Positions 12,068-23,362 of a DNA stretch of 64,000 nucleotides are shown piece after piece. The DNA lies in assembly GCF_025602895.1 (NCBI RefSeq), contig NW_026516291.1, positions 62,001 to 126,000 of the forward strand, in the 5' to 3' direction. The notes below the pieces were generated by a model. It saw only the letters and a list, made by a program, of their open reading frames with translations, did not search any database and was not told where the DNA came from. The position numbers and the translations under genes were made by a program. Positions within the stretch are counted from its first letter, which is position 1; every line of letters starts with the position of its first letter. Source of the DNA: Polychytrium aggregatum (Eukaryota; Chytridiomycota; Chytridiomycetes; Polychytriales).

Positions 12068-14204
12068 ATGAAACCCCAAAAACTGGAGATCACCCTCAAG
12101 CCCAGGCGAAACGAATCGGTTCTCGTCAGAGGTTTCGCCGGTGTCGATGGCGTTGTCGTCGGGAACATTGTCGTCAGGAACGTCACCTCCAAACCGATCA
12201 CCATCAAGCGTCTGACGATTGCCTTCAAGGGTGAGCCAGCCTTGTCCAATACCACAACCAGCATCATCCACCCCCTTGGCCAACATCGCGCTGGACTATC
12301 GGCCAGGCTGTTGGCCGGCCCCTCGTCATGTCGCTGCTTATGACCTGGCATCCGCAGCCGATCCGAGCAGCGGTCGCCATCGATAGAGCAGGCCGATGTA
12401 TTTATATTCTCGTCCAATCGTTCGCTCGCTGGCAGGCACGATACTCGTTTATGGGCCGCAACTTGTCTTCATCGACCGCCACCTCATCACAGCCGGCACC
12501 AGCAGTGAGTAGCGTCCTGAGTCCAGCTGCACTCTGCATCAGCGTCGTCATCCACTCGCCCTCTCGGTCCGCTGGCGCAGCTGTCTTGCCACCCCGCTTG
12601 CGACTCACAGCCCATCACCAGCCATGCATTTTTCCGCCTGTCGCCCGGCCTTCAACCACAGCCTGGACACTGTTTATCGCTGCGAAACGCTGAATGGTCG
12701 ATCGCCTGACCCCTGCATCAGCCGATATTTTCGCACGATGACACATGCCCCTCTGCTTTACTGACGCATCCTCCATTTGGCTCATTATTGGTCTGCCTGT
12801 GTCGGAATCGGTCTGGTCTTGTGTGGACGCTCTTCTGCACGCCTTGGCTATCGTCGACCAAAGTCTATGTCGGCCCTACGCCGTCGGAGCAAAAGCGCAT
12901 GTCGAAAAAGCAGCCTCCGGAGCTCGTCCTATCGCCGGGAGGAACGTTTGAGTCAGCCTTCCGCTTCTCCATCCCCACATGCTGCACAAAGGGCACCCTT
13001 AACGGCATGGCTCTTCCGTCGAGCATGGCATTTGAGACATCTCCGGGCAAACCCGTGGGTGGCTGCGCCTACTTTTTGAGAACATTTGTCCAGTTCAAGG
13101 AGAGTCTCTTCAAGTCGTCGACGATCGAATTCGACCAGAATGTTCCCATCGATGCCTGGAACATGAACATACTCCCTGAGATCCTGGCTGACCCTGTGCC
13201 CATCATATGGCAGAGGGTCAACAGCTATGCTTCGTGGATGGTCTCTGTTGACCGGAGCATCATCTCCAGAGCCGGCGACATTGTTCTGCGGTACTGGGTC
13301 ACTTGCATCGACGGCGTCTCGGTCAGCGAGCTCCAGTGGGAGCTGTTTGAGACCCGCAAGCTCACATCCTTCCAGAAGGAGAGTCTATCTTCGACGGATC
13401 GGGTGATGTGGTGGGTTAAGAAGGCCGAGCCGAGCGACCGCTTTGATCTGATTACCGAAGTAAGTAGAATCCGTGGCTGCTCGCGGACCGTCCTGGTCGG
13501 GCTTGTGGATGGCTCTGGGTTGCGATGATTGCTCCGGCAACTCGAAGCCATGTCATCGACGACCCGCCCGCGCGATCGGCGACTTCCCGGTCTCCCACTC
13601 ACCCAGGGATGTTTCTCACTTTGACTGGATGCAGGCTATGATTCATATCGACCCCATCCCCAACTCGGTTCGATTCAACGACACGACGGTCGACTCTTAC
13701 CGAGCCCACTTTGAGGACGATTGGTCGCTTCATCCTTCGGGCGACTGGTCCATCGTGCACATCGAGCATTACTGCGTTCTGACGATCCACTTCAACAACG
13801 CCAAGACGGTGAGCTTCACCGCTCCAGTGACCGTCGTGCCTGGCACAAACGATGACTGGCGCAACCTGCGAACTGTCACGTTTGGCTACGATGATCCCGG
13901 AGAGGGCCTCCCAACATACCAACACTCCAACCAAACCGTGGAAGCCCTCAGCTCGGATCTGCCGACGATCAATGAAAATGCCGAGACCGGCACGACAAGC
14001 CTCCGTGCATTCACGCCGCGGTTGAGCTTTGGCGATCGCTTCCGAAGCTCGTTGCACCGGCTCCCCTCGTACCGTCGGGTTGTGCAAATGGCCAGCATCG
14101 AGTCTCTGCCGGATGTGATTCGGCTTCCATCCTATGAGAACATGGACGATCCGATCAACCGATACGACGATACCGATTCGCAGAGCGTTGCCACAGTCCG
14201 GTAG
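12068..14204 (+). CDS. Arrestin-domain (alpha-arrestin/ART-like) protein
   Basis: Starts at MKPQKLEITLKPRR (12068). Exon 1 (to 12230) has VLVRGFAGVDGVVVG, the hallmark opening of an Arrestin_N domain. Exon 2 (12436-12504, in phase) adds ILVYGPQLVFIDRHLI. A large exon, from about 12865 to 13459, carries SPGGTFESAFRFSIP and GDIVLRYWVTCIDGVSV (arrestin strands), and the last exon (13635-14204) carries HIEHYCVLTIHFNNAKTVS, the end of Arrestin_C, then a polar tail. The tail has LPSYRR and LPSYENM, resembling the L/PPxY sites that recruit Rsp5/Nedd4 ubiquitin ligases. Such proteins steer plasma-membrane transporters into endocytosis. A further short exon probably lies between 12505 and 12865; its ends are not resolved. 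Confidence 0.78.
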
Positions 14205-15031
14205 TGCGGCGCTTTCGGCTGCTCCGTGTGCGGCATTCCTGAGCGCAGCCGACACAAAACCCGAGTCAATCCAAGCGACTGGGCTGGGCAGTCCCTGCTC
14301 GGTGGGCTGCCTGTCATCGAAACCCATCCCTGAATCTCATGGCTGTATTCATTTTGGTTCCCCGAGCTTCGGGGTGCCATGCATCTCTGTCTTTGCCTTG
14401 AGGTCTGCTCCCTTCTGCTATGGCTGCCAATTGCATGTCTTTTTTTTTTTTTTTTTGACTTGTTCGGTCGACGCCCTCCCGCCGATGGTGTCAACCTGCT
14501 TCTGAATTTCTCTACCTGTGCGTTGAAACGAGGTTACCGAATGTGAATATCCCAAACAAATACAACAAAACTAACGATTCGGTGGAGCTGGCCCATCTCG
14601 GAGAGCGAGAGCGGCAGCGAGGACACGGCCTACACACTCACACCCACATTCTCTGTCGCCTTGGCACACGGCGGCCCTGGATGCCGATGCATCAGCCACG
14701 GCAGTCGAGCAGCGCTGGTGTGCCGCCATCGACATGGAGGCAAAGCGGCCCCGGTGGCCCCAGACGACGCAGCGATCGGGATCGGCGGTGGACGGGTGAT
14801 GTTGGCAGAGCGAGCTGTCTGGAACCCAATGTTACACACAATGCATTTGTCAGTCGCCCCGGTTTCGGCGCGGTCGCGGTGGTGCTGGTGCATTCGGATG
14901 CTTTCGGATGCTTTCGGATGCATTCGCTCGTCTTCGGCAGCGCCAAGAGACCAGGGGGGCGGATGAGAAATCGCAGGGGCGAGGGGTGCAGGCCGGCCGA
15001 GTGCGAGTCGACCAGGGTCGCTGCAGGATGA

Positions 15032-15039
15032 TATAAAAG
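15032..15039 (+). promoter_or_regulatory. TATA box of the small heat-shock gene
   Basis: TATAAAAG lies 143 bp upstream of the Hsp20 ATG in a GC-rich context. Such a clean TATA box is typical of inducible heat-shock promoters. Confidence 0.6.
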
Positions 15040-15057
15040 CACGGCTGCTGGGAGCAC

Positions 15058-15168
15058 CCAGAGACACCACCATCCAGAGACACCACCATCCAGAGACACC
15101 ACCATCCAGAGTCACCACCATCCAGAGACACTATCCAGACACCACCATCCAGACACCAGCAATCCACC
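15058..15168. repeat. Tandem CACCACCATCCAGAGA repeat in the Hsp20 leader
   Basis: About six copies of a 15-16 bp unit (CCATCCAGAGACACCA) between the TATA box and the start codon, probably transcribed as 5' UTR. Confidence 0.85.
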
Positions 15169-15174
15169 CCAGCC

Positions 15175-15987
15175 ATGTGCACCAGAGTCCCGATCTTCTA
15201 CTACTACACCGTCGACGGCACCAACACCGCACACAAGGAGTACGACTACCGTCCCGCATACGATGTCGTCGAGCGGCCGGACTCGTACGAGATCTTTGTT
15301 GATCTCCCTGGTGTCAAGAAGGTAAGAGTCTGCTCCCAGGAACCACCCGGGGCCTGTTCTCAGGGTCTGTTCTCAGGGCCTGTTCTCAGGAGCCACCCCT
15401 GTGCTGCCTCTGCCAATGTCGCTTCTGCTGTCAGCCTTCCATGTCGCTCCCACTCACACCACTCCACCATTCCACCACTCACACCACTCCCACCACTCAT
15501 ACCACTCCCACCACTCCCACCACGGCCACTGTCTCGATCGATTTGCATGGCATAGGGAAGCATCTCCCTGAGCACCGAGAAGGACCTCCTTGTTCTCCAA
15601 GGCGAGCGGACCCGCATTCCAACCGAGTCGGCCGTGCCAACAACCCCCTCGACCGACACCAACTCGGGCGAGCCGGCAGCCACTTCAACCGCCAGTGCCG
15701 CACACGAGGAGTTTGTGCATGTCCACGACGATCCCGCCGATGCCACCGATACCACCGATGCCACCGATGCCACCGGTGCCAGCACATCCAGAGCCACACA
15801 GCCCGCCGAGCGCAAGTCTGTGTTCCTGATCTCAAAGCGATCCTTTGGCAAGTTCCAGCTCAAGCTGCGGTTCAACCAAGACGCCAACTTTGAGACGGCC
15901 GTCGCCAGCCTGGACGAGGCCGGAGTGCTCAAGATTGCCATCCAGAAGCGGGCCGAGGCCGTCAGCCGCCCGATCCCGATCCGCTGA
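15175..15987 (+). CDS. Small heat-shock protein (Hsp20/alpha-crystallin)
   Basis: Two exons, 15175-15321 and 15556-15987, joined in phase 0, give 192 residues. Exon 1 ends in RPDSYEIFVDLPGVKK and exon 2 opens with GSISLSTEKDLLVLQGER, together forming the first half of an alpha-crystallin domain. The second half (RSFGKFQLKLRFNQDANFE, then SLDEAGVLKIAIQK) is separated from it by a long, acidic, Thr/Ala/Asp-rich loop containing DATDTTDATDATGAS. The C-terminus RPIPIR carries an IxI-type anchoring motif used in oligomer assembly. The protein is an ATP-independent holdase that binds unfolding proteins. The loop is longer than usual for the family. Confidence 0.92.
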
Positions 15988-16119
15988 GGAGCACCCAGCG
16001 GTCCGCTGAGACTCAGCAATTCGACAATGCCGCGGTCGCTGACGATGGCCCGGCCGTCCGCCCGACTGGCAATTTCGCGTGGGCTGGTTTGGGACATGAT
16101 TGTCTGACTGAGTCCGTTC

Positions 16120-16200
16120 CAGATGCGATCATTTCGGATTCGGATGCGATCATTTCGGCTTCGGATGCGATCATTTCGGCCCAGATGCGATCATTCCAGT
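16120..16200. repeat. ~20-bp tandem repeat (GATGCGATCATTTCGG)
   Basis: Four copies of a unit with GATGCGATCATTTCGG, with short variable spacers, downstream of Hsp20. Confidence 0.85.
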
Positions 16201-16696
16201 TTGTCTCCAATGTTCTGCATCGCATTACACTGTCATCTTGACAGAACACCTTCATGCAGCCTCCTTCTCACCGACACTGGCCAGACAGCCAGACTTGATG
16301 TATATGCCGCTGGATATGTATCCAGAATAAACAGAATCGATCTTGCATCGGGAAGAGTGGCGCATCCGGGGTGGCAACATGTCGCAGCGAGCAGGCCGGC
16401 TGTCACCTTGGGAGACCAACCTCGTGTATTCAGGGCCGTGCTGCCCCATCACCACATCCAATCTGCCCGAGAATCTCCTCAGCCCGGCCTGCAAGTGATT
16501 CGTTGGAGTTGCCCCTGGCACTCGTGCGAGCGAGATGCTTCTCGCCGCTCCTCGACACGCCCCTCTCTCTCGCTCTGGGAGTTCTCACTTCGATTCTGTT
16601 CATCCTTCTCAATCTCCCGAAAGCAAATACCCATTGCCCGAGGCCACCGCCAGAACCCCCCTGCATTCCTATCTTCGATCCCGGTCGATAGCACAC

Positions 16697-18853
16697 ATGG
16701 CTGATTCCTCCGACGTGGACACTGGGCTTGTTGAGGTCATCCCGAGTCTGTACATATCCAGGTGTGTTGCGGCCAGATCGCCTTTGGCATGATTTGCTCA
16801 TCCTCCCTTTACTGCCGCTCGGCCATTTTTCTGTTTCGTTTCTTTCGGATGGAGAAACCACCTTCTGCACCACCGACAGCGTGGATGCTGCTGAACACGC
16901 TCGGAGGGCACGATGGCACTGACGATGTCGCCACATCTGGCATCATTCATCACCAATCTCCCTCGCCAGCCTGAAACCTGCCAGCAGCGTCGATATTCTG
17001 TACCAGAATCGCATCACACATGTACTGGCCGTTGGCCTGAACATGCAGTCGCCGTTTCCCAACGTAGGTTTGCTGGCCAGCGCTTTCCGTCTGGGCTCGG
17101 GTTCGGTCGTTGGGGCCACCGATGCATAGATCGATGGTTCTCGGATGATCGTATTCGTGAACAGTGCTCGCTCCATCCCCTTCTCCCTGTTTGTCTTGCA
17201 CATAATCCCTCCCCCAAACTCGCTTCCTTCGACCGAGACTGCTTCTCGATGCGTGAATCGCAGATATCGACCAAGCCCCCGCATAATCGTGCGAGTCCTC
17301 TGGCGATTTGGGGTTTCTGACATCACCCACGCGTTCGCTCTGATTTTGCCATTATCCGTCGCCCCCGGGCTGAAATCTTTCGCCAGCTTTGCAAGTACAA
17401 GATCGTCTCGCTTGAGGACTCGGCCGAAGCCAATCTGCTGGAGTGTCTTCCCTCCGCGATCGAGTATATTTCCCAAGCCATCTCGAAGGATGGGCGAGTT
17501 TTGGTTCATTGGTGAGCTCATGATTCGACCCTCTGGGCCCTTGCCTTTGATGCGTTGTGGTGCCTGGGACGGCATGAACATGGTCCCAAAGGCAGCAGTG
17601 CATCAAACTCTTGCATTCCCCCTCCCCCTCCCGCTCTCGTCTGCAGTGGCTCACCAGCGCTCCGTTCTTCCCTTCCTCCCATTCCCTTCCTCAAGCGTCG
17701 CGGGCATCTCGCGCAGCGCCTCGATCATCGTCGCCTATCTGATGAAGGCCCAAAAGCTCGAATATGAACAGGCGCTTGAGATTCTCCACCAACAACACCC
17801 CCGGGCCGAGCCCAATTCGGGGTTCGAGGAACAGCTGCGGCTCTTTGCCGAACTCAACTACGTTGTCGACTTGGAGGAGACTCGGTATCGCCGGTTCCTG
17901 ATGACTCGGATGGCACAGCAGCGAGACGTAAGTGCCTTGGATTGTTGCTTTGGCTGTGCCGCCGGATCCCACGAGCCAGGACCGACTGTCCCACACACCA
18001 CCGCCATGATGTGTCGTCCTGAACCATTGTGATCACGGCTCACTAACGTTGCAGAAACTCGGATACATCCCACAACTGGTACTGGGATGCGACCCTCTCA
18101 AGGACGCCCCGATTGCCGGGGTGCCGTCGATCACGGGCGGGGTGCAGCCGATTCCACGAACCGGGATCCGAATCCTGCAGCTGCGTTGCAAGAAATGCAG
18201 GTGAGGTATCCGATGCATCTGGGAGCGGAGGCAGGGATCCAAGACAGATGAGAGCAGCCTTCCTGAATCGGGCCACACAAGACCCTCAAGCGATCCACCA
18301 GCACGACAATCTAATCTCTTGGGCTGCAACGACTTGCGTCATGGGGCGGGGCGTTGCGGGTCGACGAATCTCACAGACGCATCCTGGTATCAAAGGACAA
18401 CATCATGGAACACAACCCTGGAGCCGGGGAGACCAGCTTTGCGTACAACAAACGCGGCCAGGGCCTGGGACCCAATGCCCAGGCCAAATCCAAGTGCAAC
18501 CTCTTCTTCATCGAGCCAATGGAGTGGATCCACGGCCTGGACGACGGCAGCGTCGAGGGCAAGATCCAGTGCCCCAAATGCGAATCAAAGTTGGGGTCGT
18601 ATAACTGGTCAGGTACGAAGTCATGCTGGTGCGCAGAGCGGCGAGAGCAATCGCCGCCCACCGACCTGGCTTTCGGTTACTTCTACCAACTCCCCCCCCC
18701 GAATGTGTGTCCTAACCGCTGTCCTGCTGCCGCCCTCACCAATCGGACGATTCGTGAACCACAGGCTCGCAGTGCTCCTGTGGCGAATGGATCACCCCGT
18801 CATTTGCATTGCAGAAATCAAAGGTGGACGAAGTAACTGGCCCCTGTCCGTAG
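16697..18853 (+). CDS. YVH1: Dual-specificity phosphatase Yvh1/DUSP12 with C-terminal zinc-binding domain
   Basis: Seven exons (16697-16761, 16985-17063, 17387-17511, 17696-17927, 18055-18200, 18377-18612, 18765-18853) fit in phase and give 323 residues. The N-terminal half is a dual-specificity phosphatase: NRITHVLAVGLNM, then the catalytic loop HCVAGISRS, restored by splicing (Cys90, Arg96). The C-terminal half has the Yvh1 zinc-binding cysteines: LRCKKCRR, CNLFFIEPMEWIHGL, IQCPKCESKLGSYNW and SQCSCGEWITPSF. Yvh1 releases Mrt4 from pre-60S ribosomal particles so that P0 can assemble, a role carried by the zinc domain in yeast. All key residues are present and the length is close to the family norm. 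Confidence 0.93.
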
Positions 18854-19684
18854 AAACACTTTGTCGAACAGCGACTGGTCTGGTGGGAGCGACGGCCCAT
18901 CACTGGCAGGGTTTGTGAGCTCAGCGGGGCTCAGCGATGCAATGAATACATGGCAGCCATGATTCAGCAGGGCCATGAGAACCCAGAAGCGGGACACACA
19001 TGAAATCAAGGAAACGCCATCTTCGACGGTCAATCGGTACGGAGCCATGAATGAGCCACCAGCGGACCCCGGCAACACGCATCCAATCTCGATGATATGC
19101 TGGTTCCGCTTGTGTCAAGCTATATTGCAAGTGCTTTCGTGGACCAACTGCATCGCAGGGAGGGCCATTTTGAATCAACAGCAGTCAGCAGCCAGTCAGC
19201 AGTCAGCAGCCAGCAGCCAGCAGTCGATAAGTCCAAGTGCCCAAGGCTGCATCGTCGACAGCTCATGCGCCTGCCGGGACGAGCGACGGACGAGGACCTT
19301 TGCCTCATAATCAAAAAGGGATAATGGAAATGGAGGAGCCAAAAAAGAGAGAGAGATTATAGGATAAGAGGGGAGAAGATTGGCCAGGCCAGCGGGAGAG
19401 TGGCCAAGCCCGTGGGGAGCCAGGACAATGACGGAACAACGGGACGAGAGAGGGAAAGCAAACGAGGGAAGAACAAAACTGCTGGCCAGGGCGGATGGAA
19501 GGCGATTGGAGGCATCGGACTCGGCAGCGTTCGGGCGATTTGGTGATGCGAGCCAGAGCCAGAACTAGAGACAGAGCCACACGCCAGCTCATCCGGGGCT
19601 GATGCGAAAATACCGAACGGATGATGCTCTTCGATCGATGGGCCTCTTGGGATCGAGCAACTGATCTGGAAGGAGGACGTGTGA
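18854..19684. other. Intergenic stretch
   Basis: No coding exon seen. Contains a CAGCAGTCAGCAGC-type repeat near 19185-19225. Confidence 0.5.
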
Positions 19685-19860
19685 TTACCGGAGCCCTGCA
19701 GATGAGTGGCCCCGCTGATCGTCCTGTTTCTCCTGTGACGAGAGGTTCAGGCTGATGAAGGTGTGGGCGGGGGCCTGTGGCTGGACCGGAGACGGGTTTG
19801 CCGGTTTCCGCTGGATCTTGTAGCCGTCGGATACGGATTTGCGGATCCTCATGCCGAGGC
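19685..19860 (-). CDS. Possible Spd1/Dif1-like ribonucleotide reductase regulator (last exon)
   Basis: A short exon follows a minus-strand acceptor (CCGCTAG) at about 19860 and ends at the TAA at 19685. It reads LGMRIRKSVSDGYKIQRKPA, then a Pro/Gln stretch and LNLSSQEKQDDQRGHSS. The 'R-x-R-[KR]-S-V-S-[DE]-G-Y' segment resembles the short motif of fungal RNR-inhibitor proteins (Spd1, Dif1), small disordered proteins that control ribonucleotide reductase localisation or activity. The 5' exon lies upstream, beyond an array of 9-bp repeats, and was not located. I rely on motif memory only, so this could be an unrelated small basic protein. Confidence 0.4.
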
Positions 19861-19868
19861 TAGCGGAC

Positions 19869-19931
19869 ACGATGGATGCGACAGATGCGACAGATGCGAC
19901 AGATGCGACAGATGCGACAGATGCGACAGAT
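19869..19931. repeat. 9-bp tandem repeat (GATGCGACA)
   Basis: Seven copies of GATGCGACA, in the presumed intron just upstream of the RNR-regulator-like exon. Confidence 0.92.
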
Positions 19932-20215
19932 GGAAGGAGTGAGGAGATAATGAGCGAGTGAGTCAGAAGCCCGAGTCTGGGCTCGATAGGACCGGGACCG
20001 ACTCACGGACAAAAGGTGGATTCCGGGACCAGAGCGGCACAGGAAAGGGCTGGGGCTCACCTCTGCAGCTGGGTCTGGACGTGCGACGGCAGGGCCGGGC
20101 GCTGGGACTGGGCAGGGTGGGTCATTGGAGAGCAGGCGAGCGAGCAAGAGAGAGAGAGAGGGAGGGAGAGAGGCTGGCGCAAGGACGGAGGACAGGCTGG
20201 ATGGCAAGTGCGGAC

Positions 20216-20272
20216 GATGGATGGATGGAGGACGATGGATGGATGGAGGACGATGGATGGATGGAGGACGAT
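20216..20272. repeat. Tandem repeat (ATGGATGGAGGACG)
   Basis: Four copies of a 17-18 bp unit based on GGACGATGGATGGATGGA. Confidence 0.88.
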
Positions 20273-20852
20273 GGGTCAAGAGGAGCAAGCACACAAGCGA
20301 AGCGGGGCCAGTCCCAGCGACGCTGACAGTGTCGGCTATGACACCCGCAGACGGCACAGCCGCACCTTGGCTGCACCGGCCAGCGATCGCTCACCCAAGT
20401 CTGCACCAACAACAGCGGCATCGACCGGGTGCGTCCCTGCGGGGACAGGCACGGCGATCAAACATTGATGCCGCATGATTCCAGCATGTTGAGGGCAAAC
20501 GGGATACACCATCGCACTCGAGACAAACACGCCGCTGTTGAATCATTTCCCGGCCCATCGCCGCCATTCGGCCATGCGATCGACCCATACTTGGAGGAAT
20601 AGAGCGGAGCGACTGAGATGGACGCAAGAGAGCAGAGGTCTGTTTTTTGTTGTTTCATTCTTTCTTTTGATTCTTTCTCTCATCGCTAGCTGATATGGTA
20701 CACATTCAAAACCGAGCCATTGTCGGAGGCAAAAAGACAGGCGGGATAGGGCGAGATCGGAACGCGGAGAGGAGGGAGTGGAGCAACCAGGCCCACAACA
20801 GGCTGCTTGAGAGGCCCTGTCCCTTCCTATGCTGTGCTGTCCTGTCCATGGC

Positions 20853-23180
20853 TCAGAATAGCGCCAGAGGACTCTCTTTCTGGTCGCATATCTCCTTGTG
20901 TGCGAGCCAGTCCCGCTTCTGGCAGCGCCGTCCGCAATAGTAGCTCTTGGAGCAACGGGAGCACTTCCATTTGGACGGTTTGCGGCACCGGCTGCAGATG
21001 CCAAAAGACAGGAACATCGATGTCATGTCTTCCGACAGCCGGATGCGCTTGGACGAAAGGATGCTGAAGGTGTTGAGCCAGTAGTGGCCGTATGCCGAGA
21101 CGAATGCCCGGACGTCGTCGCTCCTCCAGACGTCATAGAGAGACGGGGGCGGTGGGCCCTCGACAGGAGGAGAGCTGGCCTCCGTCAGACACAGCATGAT
21201 GGTTGAGTGGCAGCCTGGACACAGTACTCGCGGGACCAGGCGGAATCCCAGACCGCCTCGGTTGGCCTAGAGTGAGGATGCGGGAGGGGCAGGCGGAGCA
21301 GACGTGCGATTGAGTTTGCGGAGCGGATCGGACGAGGCGGGCGAGGCCACAGCGACGGTCAGGGACAGGGATCGGACGGCATCAGCAGAAGAAAAGAGAG
21401 ACGGAGAGCGCAGGAGCCGGAGCGGGATAAATCGACAGAAAGCTCGGAGCCAACGATGGCGATAGATGCAGGACAAGAAAGGGGGGATGCATGAATGGTG
21501 GTATCAAGTGAGCAACAGAATGCAAAGTCACAGGGAAGAGTCAGAGCAGGAGGGTAAGCGATGAGTGCATCGACGGATGCAGCTGGGCAAAGATGGGCAA
21601 AAATGGATGAAGATGGATGCGGCTGGGTGAAGGTGGGTGAAGATGCACAACGGGAAGGCAATGCTAACGATATCCAATGACATTCAATCGAATCCATTCA
21701 AAGCTTCGAGGGATCGACGGCAGACCCGATACGCATACGACGGCAGACCGATACGAATACGACGGCAGACCCGATACGCATGCATCTGCCGACGCAGTTG
21801 CGCTCGTCGGCTCGTCATCCCAGCGTATGTCTCCGTCAGCATTCCACCATACAGACAGACAGGCGGAAAGAAAGAAAATATAAAACAAACGGCTACGTAC
21901 AGAGTCGGTCGAGTGGGAGATTGCCGTGAGCCTCTCGTACATCAAAAAGCCGCGGGTGACGCAGGTCTTGCATGCCGGACAAGCAGTGATGTCGACCCGG
22001 GGCCAGTCCGACGGCGAGGTGGTGTCGGCCGAGTCCCAGAGCGACGTTCCGAAGCGGGCGACATCGGTGTTGGAGACCTGGACGTATGTAAAGTCGAGGA
22101 ACCGCAGGATAAAGACCGACTGAACGGCAGAGTGTTTGGACAGAAACTCCATGGCGAGGCCGCCTGGAAATTTGAGGGTCTTGGCTCTGCATGGCGAGAG
22201 AGAACGTGGAGGCGGTGACGGTAGCAACGGCAGAAAGGGTGGTAGAGGCGCGGATGGTGTTGGGAAGATCGGTAGAGGCGCAGAGGCCTGCACGAGTGAC
22301 GGTGACAGGTCCGATGACGGCGGCAACGGAGACATTGACGACGACAGCGGCGACGATGGCAGCCGCGGGACGGGGTCGCAAGAGGAGCCTGCAATCGACG
22401 GCGATGGCGACGACGGCAGAGGTGAGAGCGGCAGGGAGCCCGGAGGAGGGGAAAGAGGAAGAGGGAGAGGAAGAGGAAGAGGAGGGGAGACAGGAGGAGT
22501 CGCCGGAACCGGTGTTGGAGTTGCAGGAGCGGCCGAATGGCCATGGCAACGGTGAGCCGAGTTCATGAGTGACCGCGATCGAGAGCGGGTCACTGGGCCC
22601 GAGGAAGGCCGGCGAGGGAATGGGCTTGGAGAGGCAGGCCGATCCGAGGGAGGAGGAGAAGGAGGAGGATGCAGCAGCCCCACAGGCAGGGAGGTTGCAT
22701 CGAGATGCGAGGTTGGCGCCCCAGCGACGAAGCCGACGGCCGGCGACGGTCGCAGCAGATCTTGGTTGACGGGGCCAGTCCACGGGGCTATCAGGACGGT
22801 GATGACATCCGATTCCTTGAGGAACTCACGGGAAGGAGATTCCTTGTGCCTGAGTGGGAGATCCATAGGGGGCGGTCTGGTGTGGGCGGGAGCCAGGCCT
22901 TGCAGCAGCCAGGAGAAGGCCACGACGGAGACCACGACGGAGGCGAGATGAAGAGCAGACAGAGGTCGGCCTTTCTGGGATCGGGCTGGGTCTGCAAAGG
23001 CGAGCGCGCACGGTCGGGCTCCACGGGGGTTCCCGGCCCGAGGGGAGGGGAGGGGCGAGCAGGAAACGACGAAGAGGTCGGCGGGGAAGGAAGTTGCTCG
23101 GGGGAGGCGATCGGACAGATCGAGGAAAAGAAGAACTGGCGACGCAGAAAAGGCGGGGAGGGCGACGATGCAAACGGGTG
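20853..23180 (-). CDS. MYND zinc-finger protein with proline-rich N-terminal part
   Basis: The last exon (21266-20853) ends in a MYND finger: FGICSRCRKPSKWKCSRC, then YYCGRRCQKRDWLAH and KEICDQ, followed by a short tail. It joins in phase 0 to an exon beginning upstream and ending at 21901 through a 634-bp intron (GTACGT...CTCTAG). The upstream exon encodes a long Pro/Ser-rich stretch and a folded segment (MEFLSKHSAVQSVFILRF, then ACPACKTC), so a second cysteine pair (LCPGCHS) follows across the junction. MYND fingers bind proline-rich PxLxP-type peptides. The start codon is uncertain; hydrophobic sequence near 22900-23180 could be an N-terminal membrane segment or may be non-coding. Confidence 0.6.
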
Positions 23181-23209
23181 TTAATATTGGCAGAGCGACG
23201 AGGAGCGAT

Positions 23210-23327
23210 AAAACAGTAATGCAGAGTGATGCTACAGTAATGCAGAGTGATACCACGGTAAATCAGAGTGGTAAAACAGCAATGCAGAGTGGTAAAACAG
23301 CAATGCTACGGCAGTGCAGAGTGAACC
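23210..23327. repeat. ~20-bp imperfect tandem repeat (ATGCAGAGTGGTAAAACAGCA)
   Basis: Five or six diverged copies of a 19-21 bp unit based on GCAGAGTGRTAMNACAGTAA, immediately before the miniature element. Confidence 0.85.
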
Positions 23328-23362
23328 GTCGCTGTCTTTCCCACCAGGCCGCGGCACTCTTA

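Larger units (their letters stand above)
14205..15174. other. Intergenic region with Hsp20 promoter
   Basis: Holds an 18-19 nt T run (14439-14457, 3' side of the arrestin gene), a TATA box at 15032 and a 15-bp repeat in the Hsp20 leader. No exon seen. Confidence 0.6.

Noticed and set aside
14881-14940. TTCGGATGC repeats upstream of Hsp20 as heat-shock elements
   Set aside because: The TTC triplets are spaced 10 bp in the same orientation, without the inverted nGAAn/nTTCn arrangement of a heat-shock element.
21664-23256. A single 530-codon proline-rich protein
   Set aside because: The left end of this open frame crosses a clear splice donor at 21900 and becomes repeat-derived. Only the portion upstream of 21901 joins in phase to the MYND exon.
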